Positions 26,611 through 35,394 of a stretch of 64,000 nucleotides of DNA are shown here, one piece after another (position 1 is the first letter of the stretch; the number at the start of each line of letters is the position of its first letter). The DNA is from CBDBCU01 sp965243185 (GTDB lineage: Bacteria > Chloroflexota > Dehalococcoidia > Lucifugimonadales > UBA3495): NCBI GenBank assembly GCA_965243185.1, contig OZ251531.1, positions 2,356,001 to 2,420,000 of the forward strand, written 5' to 3'. Under the pieces are notes generated by a model. It saw only the letters and a program-made list of their open reading frames with translations, had not been told where the DNA came from and searched no databases. The position numbers and the translations under genes are program-made.

Positions 26611-27153
26611 ATGCGAAATGCTTTGCTGGATTTGGGGGAGTTGGGCCGCGGCAATATACCGGCCCTTACAGCGGCAATGGGGGCGGCCTTGGCCGAGGCC
26701 GGCGGCGTTTGTCTGGAATCCCGAGGGCATAGTTCCGGGGTAGCACTAACCGTCCGTGGCTATGGTGAGAGTAGCTACACCATTACTTGGTCGCCGGTAA
26801 GTGAGCAGGCCCGGAACTTGGCTTATAACGACGCGGCCAAGGCTACCGAAATGGGGGCTGAAGGTATTGCCGTTTTAATCGCGCGAGCGGTCATCGGTTA
26901 TGAAGTAATCAGACGCTCCCGGCGCGGCGACGGCTTCGACTACTGGCTGGGCGCGTGGGCAGAGACGGAGTTTATCGCTCAAGCCGGCTTGGAAGTATCC
27001 GGCATCCGCAACGGCTCGGACCGCCAGATAAGGGCGCGGGTTAGGGAAAAGCGATTGCAGGCCAATCAGGGCGGGCGGCAGCGGTGGGCAACTTATGTTA
27101 TAGTGGTGGAGTTCAGCCGGCCCTTGGCGGAGGTGAGCGAAAATGCCCTCTGA
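26611..27153 (+). CDS. Conserved-looking hypothetical protein, 180 residues
   Basis: I do not recognise the family with certainty. The product has an N-terminal helix (LGRGNIPALTAAMGAALAEAGGVCLESRGHSSG), a central VLIARAVIGYEVIRRSRRGDGFDYWLG segment and a C-terminal R-rich part ending VVEFSRPLAEVSENAL. The pattern RGDGFDYWLG resembles small proteins found beside TPR-like partners in Cyanobacteria and Chloroflexota. It is translationally coupled with the BtuF-like gene upstream (5-bp gap) and overlaps the next gene by 11 bases, so the three probably form one transcript. Confidence 0.6.
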   Translation: MRNALLDLGELGRGNIPALTAAMGAALAEAGGVCLESRGHSSGVALTVRGYGESSYTITWSPVSEQARNLAYNDAAKATEMGAEGIAVLIARAVIGYEVIRRSRRGDGFDYWLGAWAETEFIAQAGLEVSGIRNGSDRQIRARVREKRLQANQGGRQRWATYVIVVEFSRPLAEVSENAL

Positions 27154-27487
27154 ACACCAACCCCACGATTACGCGATGGAAGCGGCTTTTTTCGCCGACG
27201 CCGCCCGGCACCGGGGCGATTTGGAAAAGGCGGCAGAACTGTTTGAACAGGCGTTGGAACTGGAGTTGCAAGCCTTATCAGAAGCTAAAGACACCGCCGG
27301 GCTGTGGGGGGCAGTAATGCACCGCAGCGCGGCTTGGCTGGCTTTGGACTGCAATCAACCCCGCTTGGCTGAAAAACTGGCTTGCCAAGCCCTAGCCGGC
27401 GACCCTGACCCCGGCATCGCCGACCAGCTGCGGGAAGTTCTGCTTACGGCCCACCAGCGGATGGGCATTAAGGTTAAGGCGGCGTAG
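27143..27487 (+). CDS. Small TPR-like helical protein
   Basis: The 114-residue product is almost entirely helical: AAFFADAARHRGDLEKAAELFEQALELELQAL and HRSAAWLALDCNQPRLAEKLACQAL read as two to three tetratricopeptide-type repeats. It overlaps the upstream 180-residue gene by 11 bases and its end overlaps the convergent restriction-modification gene by 14 bases. TPR proteins act as protein-protein adaptors, so it may be a partner of the upstream protein. Confidence 0.65.
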   Translation: MPSEHQPHDYAMEAAFFADAARHRGDLEKAAELFEQALELELQALSEAKDTAGLWGAVMHRSAAWLALDCNQPRLAEKLACQALAGDPDPGIADQLREVLLTAHQRMGIKVKAA

Positions 27488-30245
27488 CCGTTTCCCCGGC
27501 AACCCCCGCCCGCTCCAAATTCAACGCCAGCAGCCGCCCCAAAATCACCTGGTCGTAAAAGCCCGGACTCCACCCATACGCCGCCGCCACCGCCGCATCC
27601 AACCGGCTATGGGCATTCTCCAGCCACTGCGGCCGCTGGTTATACAGATTCGTCAAAGTGCGCTGCCGCCGCTGCGCCGCCGTCAGCAAAGCATTGCCCA
27701 GCATATCCACCGGATTCCGCCAATTCTCCCGCAGCCGGTTCAGTTCGGCGGCCGCCGCCGCAATAGCATCCCGCTGCTCCTCCGTCGGCTCCGGGAAAGG
27801 GAAAGTCTGAAAGCAGGTGGTCGGGGTATAGCGCGGCCGGCTCTCCAACTGCGTCCCGGTTGCCGCGGCCCAAACCCCGTGAATCCGGCTGTGCAGGATG
27901 CCAAAGAAGTAATCATCCTCCCGGGGAAAGACGATGATAGTAGCGTCCGGCAGCACCGCCCCGTCAATCCAGGCAAAAATCCGATGTTTTGACACCATAC
28001 TGGTGCCAATGTAGCGGGACAAGCCGGCGAGGGATTCACGCATTTTAATGCGGGGCGCGCCGTGGAGCCACCAGAAATTCCTGAACCGGTTGTCCCGGTT
28101 GCTGTCCCGTTGCGGCTTAACCGTAGCCCTTACATACTCAAAGGGCCCTTCATACAGGGCGGCGTCGGCTTCGGACATAGCGACGCCAAAGTCAATTATC
28201 CACTTATCGCTGGGAACCTGGTTAATATCCCGCCCAATCATCCAACGCTTGACCACATCGCGGTTCGGCTTGCCGTGGGGATTGGGCTGCGCCAGCATTT
28301 CGGCCGCGACTTCCGCCGTCAGCTCGAACGGCCCCACCTTAATATCCCCCATAAAGCTGAGGTCGGCATTCTCCGGCAAGGTTCGGGCCAGCGTCAAATC
28401 CGCCCCCGCCGTCAAGTTGGCGTTGATATTAGCCGCCGGTTCCGCGTCCAGCGTGCGCGCCGTCTCGCTCCCATCGTCAAAACAGATGATGGAAATGTGG
28501 ACATTCGCCCCCTCCAGCACCCAATCGTGGTCCGAAATGGCGTTGAAAATGTCCCCGCTCTCCCGGATGCGGTTCAGCACCTCCCGGTTCGACTGAAAGC
28601 GAATCGCCTGCGTGGCCAGCAGTCCGGCCCGCTTGGTCTGCCCCGCCGCAATTTGCGCCCGGGCCTTTTCCAGCCAGTAGCAGCAAATATCGCTGGAATT
28701 AGGTATGCGCTCGCCGTAAAGCTGATAAACCGCGTCCACATACTCATCCCCCAACTGCTCCCGAAACGGAAAATGCCCCAAAAACGGCGGATTGCCAATG
28801 ATAAATTCGGCGGCCGGCCAACCCGGTTCTTTAGGATTGGCCGGGGCGGATCGGTCGAGAATGGCGTCCGTCTGGCGTATGGTGTCCAAGGGGGTCAGGA
28901 TGGGCTGCCGGATGTACGGAAATCCATTGCTCTCGTGCCATTGAATATAGCCAATCCACAAAGCCGTGCGGGCCAGTTCTACGGCATAAGAGTTGATTTC
29001 CAATCCCAGCATCTGGTCCGGCTTAACCCGCGGCGTCAAGTCATTCCAACCCTGCTCGGCGGCAAAGTTGATAACTTCCTTTTCCAAGTCGAGCAGGGAA
29101 CGGAGGGCAACATACAGAAAGTTGCCGCTGCCGCAAGCCGGGTCTAATACGGTGACCTCAAAAAGCCGCTGACGAAACTTTTCCAGCCGGGCTTGGGCCG
29201 CATCGGTATCGCCCTCGACCAACAAGTTCTGCGTTTCCCGGCGGGCGATTTCCCATTCCCGCCGCAGCGGCGCCATTACCACCGGCTCCACTACCAGCAT
29301 AATGTCCTCGGCCCCGGTGTAGTGCGCTCCCAACTGGGAACGCTTGCCGGCGTCCAGCACCCGCTCAAACAAAGTGCCAAAGATCGACGGCTCAATGTTC
29401 TGCCAGTTCTTTTGGGTAGCCGCCAGCAGGTGCTGCATCGCAGTGCCGCTAATCGCCACGGTGTCCGCCGTGTTGAAAAGATCCCCATTGAAGTGGGCAA
29501 TCCGGGTATAGCCGAACAGTCCCCCCTCGGTCATCTGGCTGAACAGGTTGGCGACCGCCCGATTGAACAGTCCCGGCTCGCGATACAGATTGCGTACCAT
29601 ATCGGAGAAAAGGTCGTTAGGCAGCAGGCCGGCGTCCTCGGCATAGAGGCAGAACACCAGTTGATTAAGGTAGCGGGCCAACTTTTCCGAATCGGGGCAA
29701 TACTGCTCCATATCCTCGACGATAGTTCGGAACAGGTCGGCCGTTTCTTTGGTAACTTCCTCGACGGAGCGGTCGGAGCGCAATTGCTCCGGGTCAAAGA
29801 AAGCGCAGCGCAGACGATTCAACTGTTCCGGCTGGACCAAGTCGGTAACCGGAATCCGGTAAAGCACCGTTTCCGTCCCCGGAAAGTTGGTGCGAATCAG
29901 GATGGTGCGGAAAGAGGAAACGATAAGCAGCGGCGGCGTCTTGAGATATACCGAATAGCGCAGCAACTGGCTGAAAGCCCCGGGCAGCTGGGCGTCGCTG
30001 CCCTTGAATTCCCAACCGAACCGCCCTTCCAGGTAAGCATCCGCAGACCCGCTCGGCACCCACTTCTCAAAAGTAAAGATGTCCTGATTGCCATAGGCGA
30101 CCGGCGTAGGATGCCCTACCAAGGCGCACAAGTCCAAAAACATCTCTTGCGACGCCTGCTTTTCGCCGAAAGAGGTATCGTACCACTTGGCGACGAATTG
30201 CATCGGGGTCAGCGTCGGCTCCCGAGGTTCGATGCGGAGCGTCAT
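27474..30245 (-). CDS. MmeI-like type IIL/IIG restriction-modification enzyme
   Basis: The 923-residue single-chain enzyme is close to MmeI in length (about 920). Near residues 70-100 an EGRFGWEFKGSD...AFSQLLRY segment supplies the E-x-K of a PD-(D/E)xK nuclease followed by the family A-F-x-Q-L-x-x-Y pattern. The methyltransferase core has motif I VLDPACGSGNFLYV and motif IV IIGNPPFLG (N6-adenine class, NPPF). The C-terminal third should be the target-recognition domain. It cuts and methylates DNA in one polypeptide. It lies directly downstream of aroB on the same strand. The recognition site cannot be read from the sequence. Confidence 0.85.
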   Translation of the reverse strand: MTLRIEPREPTLTPMQFVAKWYDTSFGEKQASQEMFLDLCALVGHPTPVAYGNQDIFTFEKWVPSGSADAYLEGRFGWEFKGSDAQLPGAFSQLLRYSVYLKTPPLLIVSSFRTILIRTNFPGTETVLYRIPVTDLVQPEQLNRLRCAFFDPEQLRSDRSVEEVTKETADLFRTIVEDMEQYCPDSEKLARYLNQLVFCLYAEDAGLLPNDLFSDMVRNLYREPGLFNRAVANLFSQMTEGGLFGYTRIAHFNGDLFNTADTVAISGTAMQHLLAATQKNWQNIEPSIFGTLFERVLDAGKRSQLGAHYTGAEDIMLVVEPVVMAPLRREWEIARRETQNLLVEGDTDAAQARLEKFRQRLFEVTVLDPACGSGNFLYVALRSLLDLEKEVINFAAEQGWNDLTPRVKPDQMLGLEINSYAVELARTALWIGYIQWHESNGFPYIRQPILTPLDTIRQTDAILDRSAPANPKEPGWPAAEFIIGNPPFLGHFPFREQLGDEYVDAVYQLYGERIPNSSDICCYWLEKARAQIAAGQTKRAGLLATQAIRFQSNREVLNRIRESGDIFNAISDHDWVLEGANVHISIICFDDGSETARTLDAEPAANINANLTAGADLTLARTLPENADLSFMGDIKVGPFELTAEVAAEMLAQPNPHGKPNRDVVKRWMIGRDINQVPSDKWIIDFGVAMSEADAALYEGPFEYVRATVKPQRDSNRDNRFRNFWWLHGAPRIKMRESLAGLSRYIGTSMVSKHRIFAWIDGAVLPDATIIVFPREDDYFFGILHSRIHGVWAAATGTQLESRPRYTPTTCFQTFPFPEPTEEQRDAIAAAAAELNRLRENWRNPVDMLGNALLTAAQRRQRTLTNLYNQRPQWLENAHSRLDAAVAAAYGWSPGFYDQVILGRLLALNLERAGVAGETATPP

Positions 30246-30338
30246 ATCCTCTCCCTGCCGGTTTTACCGATCTGGGGTTAGCGTAACGGCAAGGGAATGG
30301 GAAAGTCAACGCCCCCAGCGTCACTAAAAAGGTGGGAC

Positions 30339-31439
30339 TTACCCCACCAACTCCCCCACCGTCCGCTCCACCAACTCCACCGGCACATCCCGCCGCACTA
30401 CCGCTTGGCCCACATCCTCCAGCAGCACCCAGCGATTGCTGCCGCCGGCCACCTTTTTGTCCAGCGACATTGCCCGCCGGATGTCCGCTACCGCCACGCC
30501 CGGGGCGGCCGTGGGCAGCTTAAAGCGTTGCAGCAGGCGGTATTGGCGGTCAACTACTGCCTGCTCCAGCAATCCCATTTCCCGGGCGATTCTGGCCGCG
30601 CCCATCATCCCGATGGCTACCCCCTCGCCGTGCATAAACCGCCCGTATTCGGTGGACGCCTCCAAAGCGTGGCCGATGGTATGCCCGTAGTTCAGCAGGA
30701 TGCGGATGTCCAAAGTTTCCCGTTCATCCTGGCTGACGACCTCCGCTTTAATCGCCATACTGCGGCGGATGACGGCGGGGGCGATTTCCGGCTCGACCTG
30801 CATCAAAGCCTCGGCGTGTTCCTCGAAAGTATCCACCAGGTCGGCATCCAGGATAAACCCGTGCTTAATGGCTTCGGCCCAGCCCTCGGCCAGCTCCCGT
30901 TGACCCAAAGTGGACAGGGTTTGCACATCAGCCAGCACCGCTTTAGGCTGGTAAAAAGCGCCCACCAGATTTTTCCCCTGCGGCAGGTTGACCGCTACCT
31001 TGCCGCCGATCGACGCGTCCACCATCGCCGCCATACTGGTGGGTACTTGCACAAAGGGGACGCCGCGCAGGAAAGTCGCCGCCACATAGCCGGCCAAATC
31101 GCCCACCACACCGCCGCCAACCGCAATGATCGGATGTCCCCGTTCCGCCCGCAGACCCACCAGCCACTCGTAAATGGATTGGGCCAGGGCGTTGGTTTTG
31201 CTGGGTTCGCCGGGCGGGATGATAAAGCAGTGGGCGGCGATGCCCCGCTTCTGCAAAGCCCGCTGCGCCCGCCGCCCGTAGCGGTTCATCAGGTTCTCGT
31301 CGGTGATGATATAAGCCGGGCCGCCGAGGCCCAGGTCCAGCAGCCGGTCGCCCAGTTGGTCAATAATGCCCCAACCGGCAATGACCGGGTAAGCCCCCCC
31401 GGCGTGGTGTACGGTAGCCGCAAGGTTCGGGTCGGACAT
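30339..31439 (-). CDS. aroB: 3-dehydroquinate synthase
   Basis: The 366-residue product contains GGGVVGDLAGYVAATFLRGV, the NAD-binding signature, then QVPTSMAAMVDASIGGKVAVN and NYGHTIGHALE with the metal-binding histidines. It converts DAHP to 3-dehydroquinate in the shikimate pathway. The gene is separated from aroK by a Fic gene in the same orientation, with a gap of 49 bases to that gene. Length and motifs are normal, so it should be functional. Confidence 0.95.
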   Translation of the reverse strand: MSDPNLAATVHHAGGAYPVIAGWGIIDQLGDRLLDLGLGGPAYIITDENLMNRYGRRAQRALQKRGIAAHCFIIPPGEPSKTNALAQSIYEWLVGLRAERGHPIIAVGGGVVGDLAGYVAATFLRGVPFVQVPTSMAAMVDASIGGKVAVNLPQGKNLVGAFYQPKAVLADVQTLSTLGQRELAEGWAEAIKHGFILDADLVDTFEEHAEALMQVEPEIAPAVIRRSMAIKAEVVSQDERETLDIRILLNYGHTIGHALEASTEYGRFMHGEGVAIGMMGAARIAREMGLLEQAVVDRQYRLLQRFKLPTAAPGVAVADIRRAMSLDKKVAGGSNRWVLLEDVGQAVVRRDVPVELVERTVGELVG

Positions 31440-31488
31440 AAGGGATGCCTCCTGTTGTTGGGCGAACGTTGCTCTGCTTACCCCGTCA

Positions 31489-32991
31489 TTAGGTCAGGAA
31501 CTCTTGCCAGTAGCTCAGGGCAATGCCAAAGCGTTCCTCAGTCCATTGGATAAACCGGTCAGTAGCCGCTACGGGATCAACTTCCCAAGTAAAAGTGAAG
31601 GGATTGACGGTGCAATCCTTGAAGTAGGACGCGCCGGCGGACTGAACTTCGTCGGCTTCGGGGTAATGTTCAATCAGGGCAAAGGCGGTGGCTTCCATTA
31701 TGCCGCTGAGTTCCCGGCCCACATGGTGCAGGGAAATTACGAACACCAAGCGGGGATGGCGAGTAGCGGTGTCCCTCGAATCGTTCTGCAAAGACAGCTT
31801 GACAAAGAACCGGGACTCGTTCAAGTTGACCCAGTTTTTCGCGTTGTTGGCCGTCTCAATTATCTGGGACTGATACCAATGTTCCCGACTGCCGGGGCCG
31901 CCGGTGTCCAAGAAAGGGCGGACGGACATACCGACTTCGTTGAGTCGGTGACTTATGCTGTCGCCGGCGCTGGTCAGGTAATTCTCCGCAATGCCGCGGA
32001 AATGTCCGGCAACTTCATTAACCGAGCGCAGCTGCGCCGCCCGTTCCTGATTCCGCCGCTGGAGCTGCTCGACGATATGGTCAACTACCTGGTTCACCAC
32101 GCCGGTATGAGCGGCCGGCTCCGGTTCGCCCAGGGCTTGCAGGATGGTCCGCTTTTCCAGCTGAACCATCAGGTCGATGAATGGATTAAGTTCGCCGCCA
32201 TCGGCCAGCTCCAGTTTCTCGATATAATCCGCCCGTTCATCCCGGGAGACTACTATGGGCAAGTAATTTTCCTTGACCAGATGCCAAGTCAACAACGCCC
32301 GCACTACCCGTCCGTTGCCATCCTGAAAGGGATGGATTTGGGTAAAGGCGTGGTGCAACCAAGCCCCGGTTAGGATGGAGTGATAAATCTCCGGCTGCTG
32401 CTGCATTTCGTTGTAGAAATACAGCAAGTTGTCGATCTCACTGTCCACCTGTTCCGGAGGGCAGTATTGGTGGAGTTTGCCATCGGGTCGGGTGGGGTTG
32501 TTGGGCAGTTTCTTAAATCCCCCTTTATCCAGTTGGGCGTTAAACCACCTTCCGAACTCGTCAACCGCCGGGTAGGTGTCTTGATGGCGGGTGATAATTT
32601 GGTGCAGCTGACGAATGAAAGACACCGTTAGCGGGTTTCCGGCTCGTATATAACTGTACACGGACGCTATAGCCTCTTGGTGGTCATTAAGCACCGCCAC
32701 CAAATCTTGGGGTTCCCGGTTGGTGGAACTGCGCTCAATATAGTTGGCGATGATGCCCCGCTGAATCAGGGTTTCGGTTACGCCCCGGTCGAGGGTGTAT
32801 AGACCCTCGATGATGCCGGTTTCAATGGCCCAACTCCGTTCCAACTTTTCTCGGTAAGGCCGAAAGGCGTCATCACCGCGTAACTCCAAGATGTTGCGCC
32901 ACTGCCGTTGCAGAGCGTCAATCTCTCTGAAGTCATACCGCTCGCTGGCGGCGTCAATCGGTTGGATGGGCTGCCACTGGTGGGCAATCAT
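31489..32991 (-). CDS. Fic-domain AMP-transferase with N-terminal inhibitory motif
   Basis: The start is ATG 32991 (AGGAG six bases upstream). The 500-residue product has an early TGIIEG match to the inhibitory-helix motif [S/T]xxxE[G/N] (residues ~60-65), the signature of class II Fic proteins. The catalytic loop HPFQDGNGR follows around residue 235. A C-terminal helical domain with an extended R/Q-rich middle completes it. Fic enzymes transfer AMP from ATP to target proteins, and the inhibitory Glu must be released for activity. It sits between aroK and aroB, an unusual place. The target is unknown. Confidence 0.9.
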   Translation of the reverse strand: MIAHQWQPIQPIDAASERYDFREIDALQRQWRNILELRGDDAFRPYREKLERSWAIETGIIEGLYTLDRGVTETLIQRGIIANYIERSSTNREPQDLVAVLNDHQEAIASVYSYIRAGNPLTVSFIRQLHQIITRHQDTYPAVDEFGRWFNAQLDKGGFKKLPNNPTRPDGKLHQYCPPEQVDSEIDNLLYFYNEMQQQPEIYHSILTGAWLHHAFTQIHPFQDGNGRVVRALLTWHLVKENYLPIVVSRDERADYIEKLELADGGELNPFIDLMVQLEKRTILQALGEPEPAAHTGVVNQVVDHIVEQLQRRNQERAAQLRSVNEVAGHFRGIAENYLTSAGDSISHRLNEVGMSVRPFLDTGGPGSREHWYQSQIIETANNAKNWVNLNESRFFVKLSLQNDSRDTATRHPRLVFVISLHHVGRELSGIMEATAFALIEHYPEADEVQSAGASYFKDCTVNPFTFTWEVDPVAATDRFIQWTEERFGIALSYWQEFLT

Positions 32992-33032
32992 CGCTAACTC
33001 CTGACTGAAATCCGGTAGGCCGGACACCCCCA

Positions 33033-33560
33033 TTATACCCCCGCTTGCCACAACTCCAAAATCTCCTCCGCCGTCTGCTCCGGGTTCCGGCCGTCAGTGG
33101 CGATTTGGTAATGGGCTTGGGCGTAAGCCGGGGCGCGTTGGTTCAGCAACTCCCGGATACGCTCTAACGGGTTATCCCCAGCCAGCAGCGGCCGCGCCGC
33201 TTGCCCGGCGCCGCCGTTCAGCCGTTGGCAAATAGTCTCCGGTTCGGCGGTCAGGCAAAAAACGGCGCCGGCAGCCAGCATTATTTGGCGGTTGTCCGGG
33301 TCGAGGAACGCCCCGCCGCCGGCGGCGATAACCTTGCCGGAACCGGCGCAAAGTTCGGCGATAACCGCCTTTTCCCAGGCGCGAAAGGCCGCCTCGCCCT
33401 GCTCGGCAAAGATTTGCTCAATAGACTGGCCGGCCCGTTGGACAATGACGGCGTCGGCGTCGGCCAAGGGCCGCCCGGTGCGCCGGGCCAAGACACGGCC
33501 CACCCGGCTTTTGCCGGTCGCCATAAAGCCCACCAGGATGATGTTGTTGGGCTGGGACAA
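33033..33560 (-). CDS. aroK: Shikimate kinase
   Basis: The 175-residue P-loop kinase has Walker A GFMATGKSRVGR, the DADAVI acidic pair, a FRAWE shikimate-binding segment, GGGAFLDPD, and ARPLLAG on the lid, all typical of AroK. It phosphorylates shikimate at O3 with ATP. It lies 41 bases upstream of the Fic gene and 25 bases downstream of the VOC gene, in one likely operon VOC-aroK-fic-aroB-RM. Confidence 0.93.
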   Translation of the reverse strand: MSQPNNIILVGFMATGKSRVGRVLARRTGRPLADADAVIVQRAGQSIEQIFAEQGEAAFRAWEKAVIAELCAGSGKVIAAGGGAFLDPDNRQIMLAAGAVFCLTAEPETICQRLNGGAGQAARPLLAGDNPLERIRELLNQRAPAYAQAHYQIATDGRNPEQTAEEILELWQAGV

Positions 33561-33585
33561 AATGCCCTCTTTCCCGCCGGGACGA

Positions 33586-34410
33586 CTAATCCGGCAGCTG
33601 CGTCAGGTGCATCCGACTGCCCATCGTGCCGGCGGTGTCAAAATAAAGCACCTGCTGCCCCACCGAATTGGTGTTGGGGGCATCGGCTACGAACTGAAAT
33701 CCCCGCTGGCAGCAGTCGGCAATGCCGGCGCGGATGTCGTCCAGCACATAGCCCACATGATCCATAGCGTGCTGCCCGCTCAGGGACTCCGGGTCGTTAG
33801 GTTCAATCAACTCCACCTGCACCTGGCTGAAGTTGACAAAGGCGTTGCGCCGCCCGGCCCGGGACGGCCCGCCGCCCAGATAAACCCCGTCAAACTTTTC
33901 AATATACCAGGCAACGGCTGCGTCCAAATCCGGCACCAGATAGCCGGCATGGACGATTTTAGTGACCGGAACGCCGCTGCCCACGCCGGTCGGGTTGGCG
34001 TCCGCCGGCGCCGGCAGTTGGGTCAAATGGAGAAAGACGCCGTTGGTAGTAGTGGGGTCGAAGTAAAGCAACTGCTGCCCCAACTGATTAGTGCGGGGCG
34101 CATCCGCCAGAAACTTGAACCCCCGGGCTTGGCAGTCGGCAATGGCTTGGCGGATGTCCGCTACCACATAGCCGACATGATGCATCACCAGCCCGCCGTC
34201 CGGGATGGCGGAAGTATCCGCCGGCTGAATCAGTTCCACCTCCACCTGCCCGAAACGGAGAAAAGCGTTGACCCCGCCGCCGGGAACCTGCACGCTGCTG
34301 GCCACCGGGCCGCCATCAGCATTCTCCGCGCCAAAGCCCCGGTTAAACCAGTCAACCGCCGCATCCAAATCGGCGGTGTAGTACCCGATATGCTGAATCT
34401 TGTCAAACAT
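33586..34410 (-). CDS. Two-domain VOC (glyoxalase/dioxygenase superfamily) protein
   Basis: The 274-residue protein is two tandem VOC domains (about residues 3-125 and 140-270) that look like an internal duplication: each starts with IQHIGYYTADLDAAVDWF or IVHAGYLVPDLDAAVAWY and ends with a LYFDTAGT/LYFDPTTT strand. The VOC fold binds a metal in many relatives, with candidate ligands in H-x-GY and the paired MDHVGYV/MHHVGYV segments. The enzyme activity, such as glyoxalase, dioxygenase or epimerase, cannot be set. It is the probable first gene of the aroK operon. Confidence 0.8.
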   Translation of the reverse strand: MFDKIQHIGYYTADLDAAVDWFNRGFGAENADGGPVASSVQVPGGGVNAFLRFGQVEVELIQPADTSAIPDGGLVMHHVGYVVADIRQAIADCQARGFKFLADAPRTNQLGQQLLYFDPTTTNGVFLHLTQLPAPADANPTGVGSGVPVTKIVHAGYLVPDLDAAVAWYIEKFDGVYLGGGPSRAGRRNAFVNFSQVQVELIEPNDPESLSGQHAMDHVGYVLDDIRAGIADCCQRGFQFVADAPNTNSVGQQVLYFDTAGTMGSRMHLTQLPD

Positions 34411-34520
34411 AAAACCATCCTTCGCCAGTGAAAAGGTTGGTGCTTATTATGCCATAAAAGGGATTGCCGCGCTGGTCAACCGACACGGCCAGATTGAGCC
34501 GGGCAGGCCGGGCCGCCGGC

Positions 34521-35333
34521 TTACAAGCAGCGTTCCGCTTCCCCCTGAATGTAATCGCGCAGTTCCCCCGGCAGCCCGGCGGCATTGCCCGCTTGGGCAT
34601 TTTCCGCAATGCGGGCCGGGCGGGAAGTAGTGGGAATGGCCGCGCTGACCCGGTGGTCGGATATTACCCAAGCCAGCAGCGCCTGCGCCCAGGTAGTTAT
34701 GCCGTATTCCGCCAGCGGCGCCAAGTCCGGCTGCGCTTTCAGCTCCGTCACATACCGCCCCTTTTGCAACGGCTCCATCACCAGAATGCCGATGCCCAAC
34801 TCCTCGGCCAAAGGCAGCAGTTCCTCCGCCACCGCCCGGTTGCGGACATTATAGGGAATCTGCACCGCGTCCACCCGCCGCTGCCGCATCAAATCCATAA
34901 TGGTCGGATAGGCGTCCGGCACCATCGCCGTAACGCCCACCATCCCGATTTTGCCCGCGCTGCGCATCCCTTCCAAAGTCGGCAGGTGCGTTTGCCAGTC
35001 AATCATATTATGCACCTGAAAAAGGTCGATATAGTCGGTCTTGAGTAGCTCAAAGGAACGGGCGATTTGGGCTTCCCCGGCCGCCTTGCCTTCGCAGCGA
35101 ACTTTAGTCGCCAAGTAGAACTTATCCCGCAAGCCTTGGGTAACGGATCCGACCACCCCTTCGGCGTTGCCGTACCAAGCCGCCGTGTCAATCAGGTTGA
35201 CCTGATGCTCCAGACAGGACGCGACGATTTCCCGCCGCCGGGCAATGTCCCCGTCGTCGCTGACATCGAAGGTGCGGAGCGTGCCAAGCCCAATGGCCGA
35301 TACTTCCAAGTTGCCCAGTTTGCGATACTCCAT
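34521..35333 (-). CDS. Aldo/keto reductase
   Basis: The start is ATG 35333 (MEYRKLGNLEVSAIGLGTL) after a GAGAGG. The 270-residue product shows the AKR tetrad: Asp in NLIDTAAWYGN, Tyr in WYGNAE, Lys in LATKVR and His in DLFQVHNMID. The family reduces aldehydes and ketones with NADPH. A QIPYNVRNRAVAEELL segment and CAGR-like end match the open-barrel members. It is transcribed alone on the minus strand between a VOC gene and a peptide-binding lipoprotein. The substrate is unknown. Confidence 0.85.
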   Translation of the reverse strand: MEYRKLGNLEVSAIGLGTLRTFDVSDDGDIARRREIVASCLEHQVNLIDTAAWYGNAEGVVGSVTQGLRDKFYLATKVRCEGKAAGEAQIARSFELLKTDYIDLFQVHNMIDWQTHLPTLEGMRSAGKIGMVGVTAMVPDAYPTIMDLMRQRRVDAVQIPYNVRNRAVAEELLPLAEELGIGILVMEPLQKGRYVTELKAQPDLAPLAEYGITTWAQALLAWVISDHRVSAAIPTTSRPARIAENAQAGNAAGLPGELRDYIQGEAERCL

Positions 35334-35394
35334 TGGAAACTGCCTCTCTCGGTTAGGATGTTGCGCCGGATTATACAACAAAGCCGCCGCCCGG

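Noticed and set aside
28062..29147. Long plus-strand frame inside the MmeI-like gene
   Set aside because: The minus-strand gene has clear methyltransferase motifs; the reverse frame shows none.
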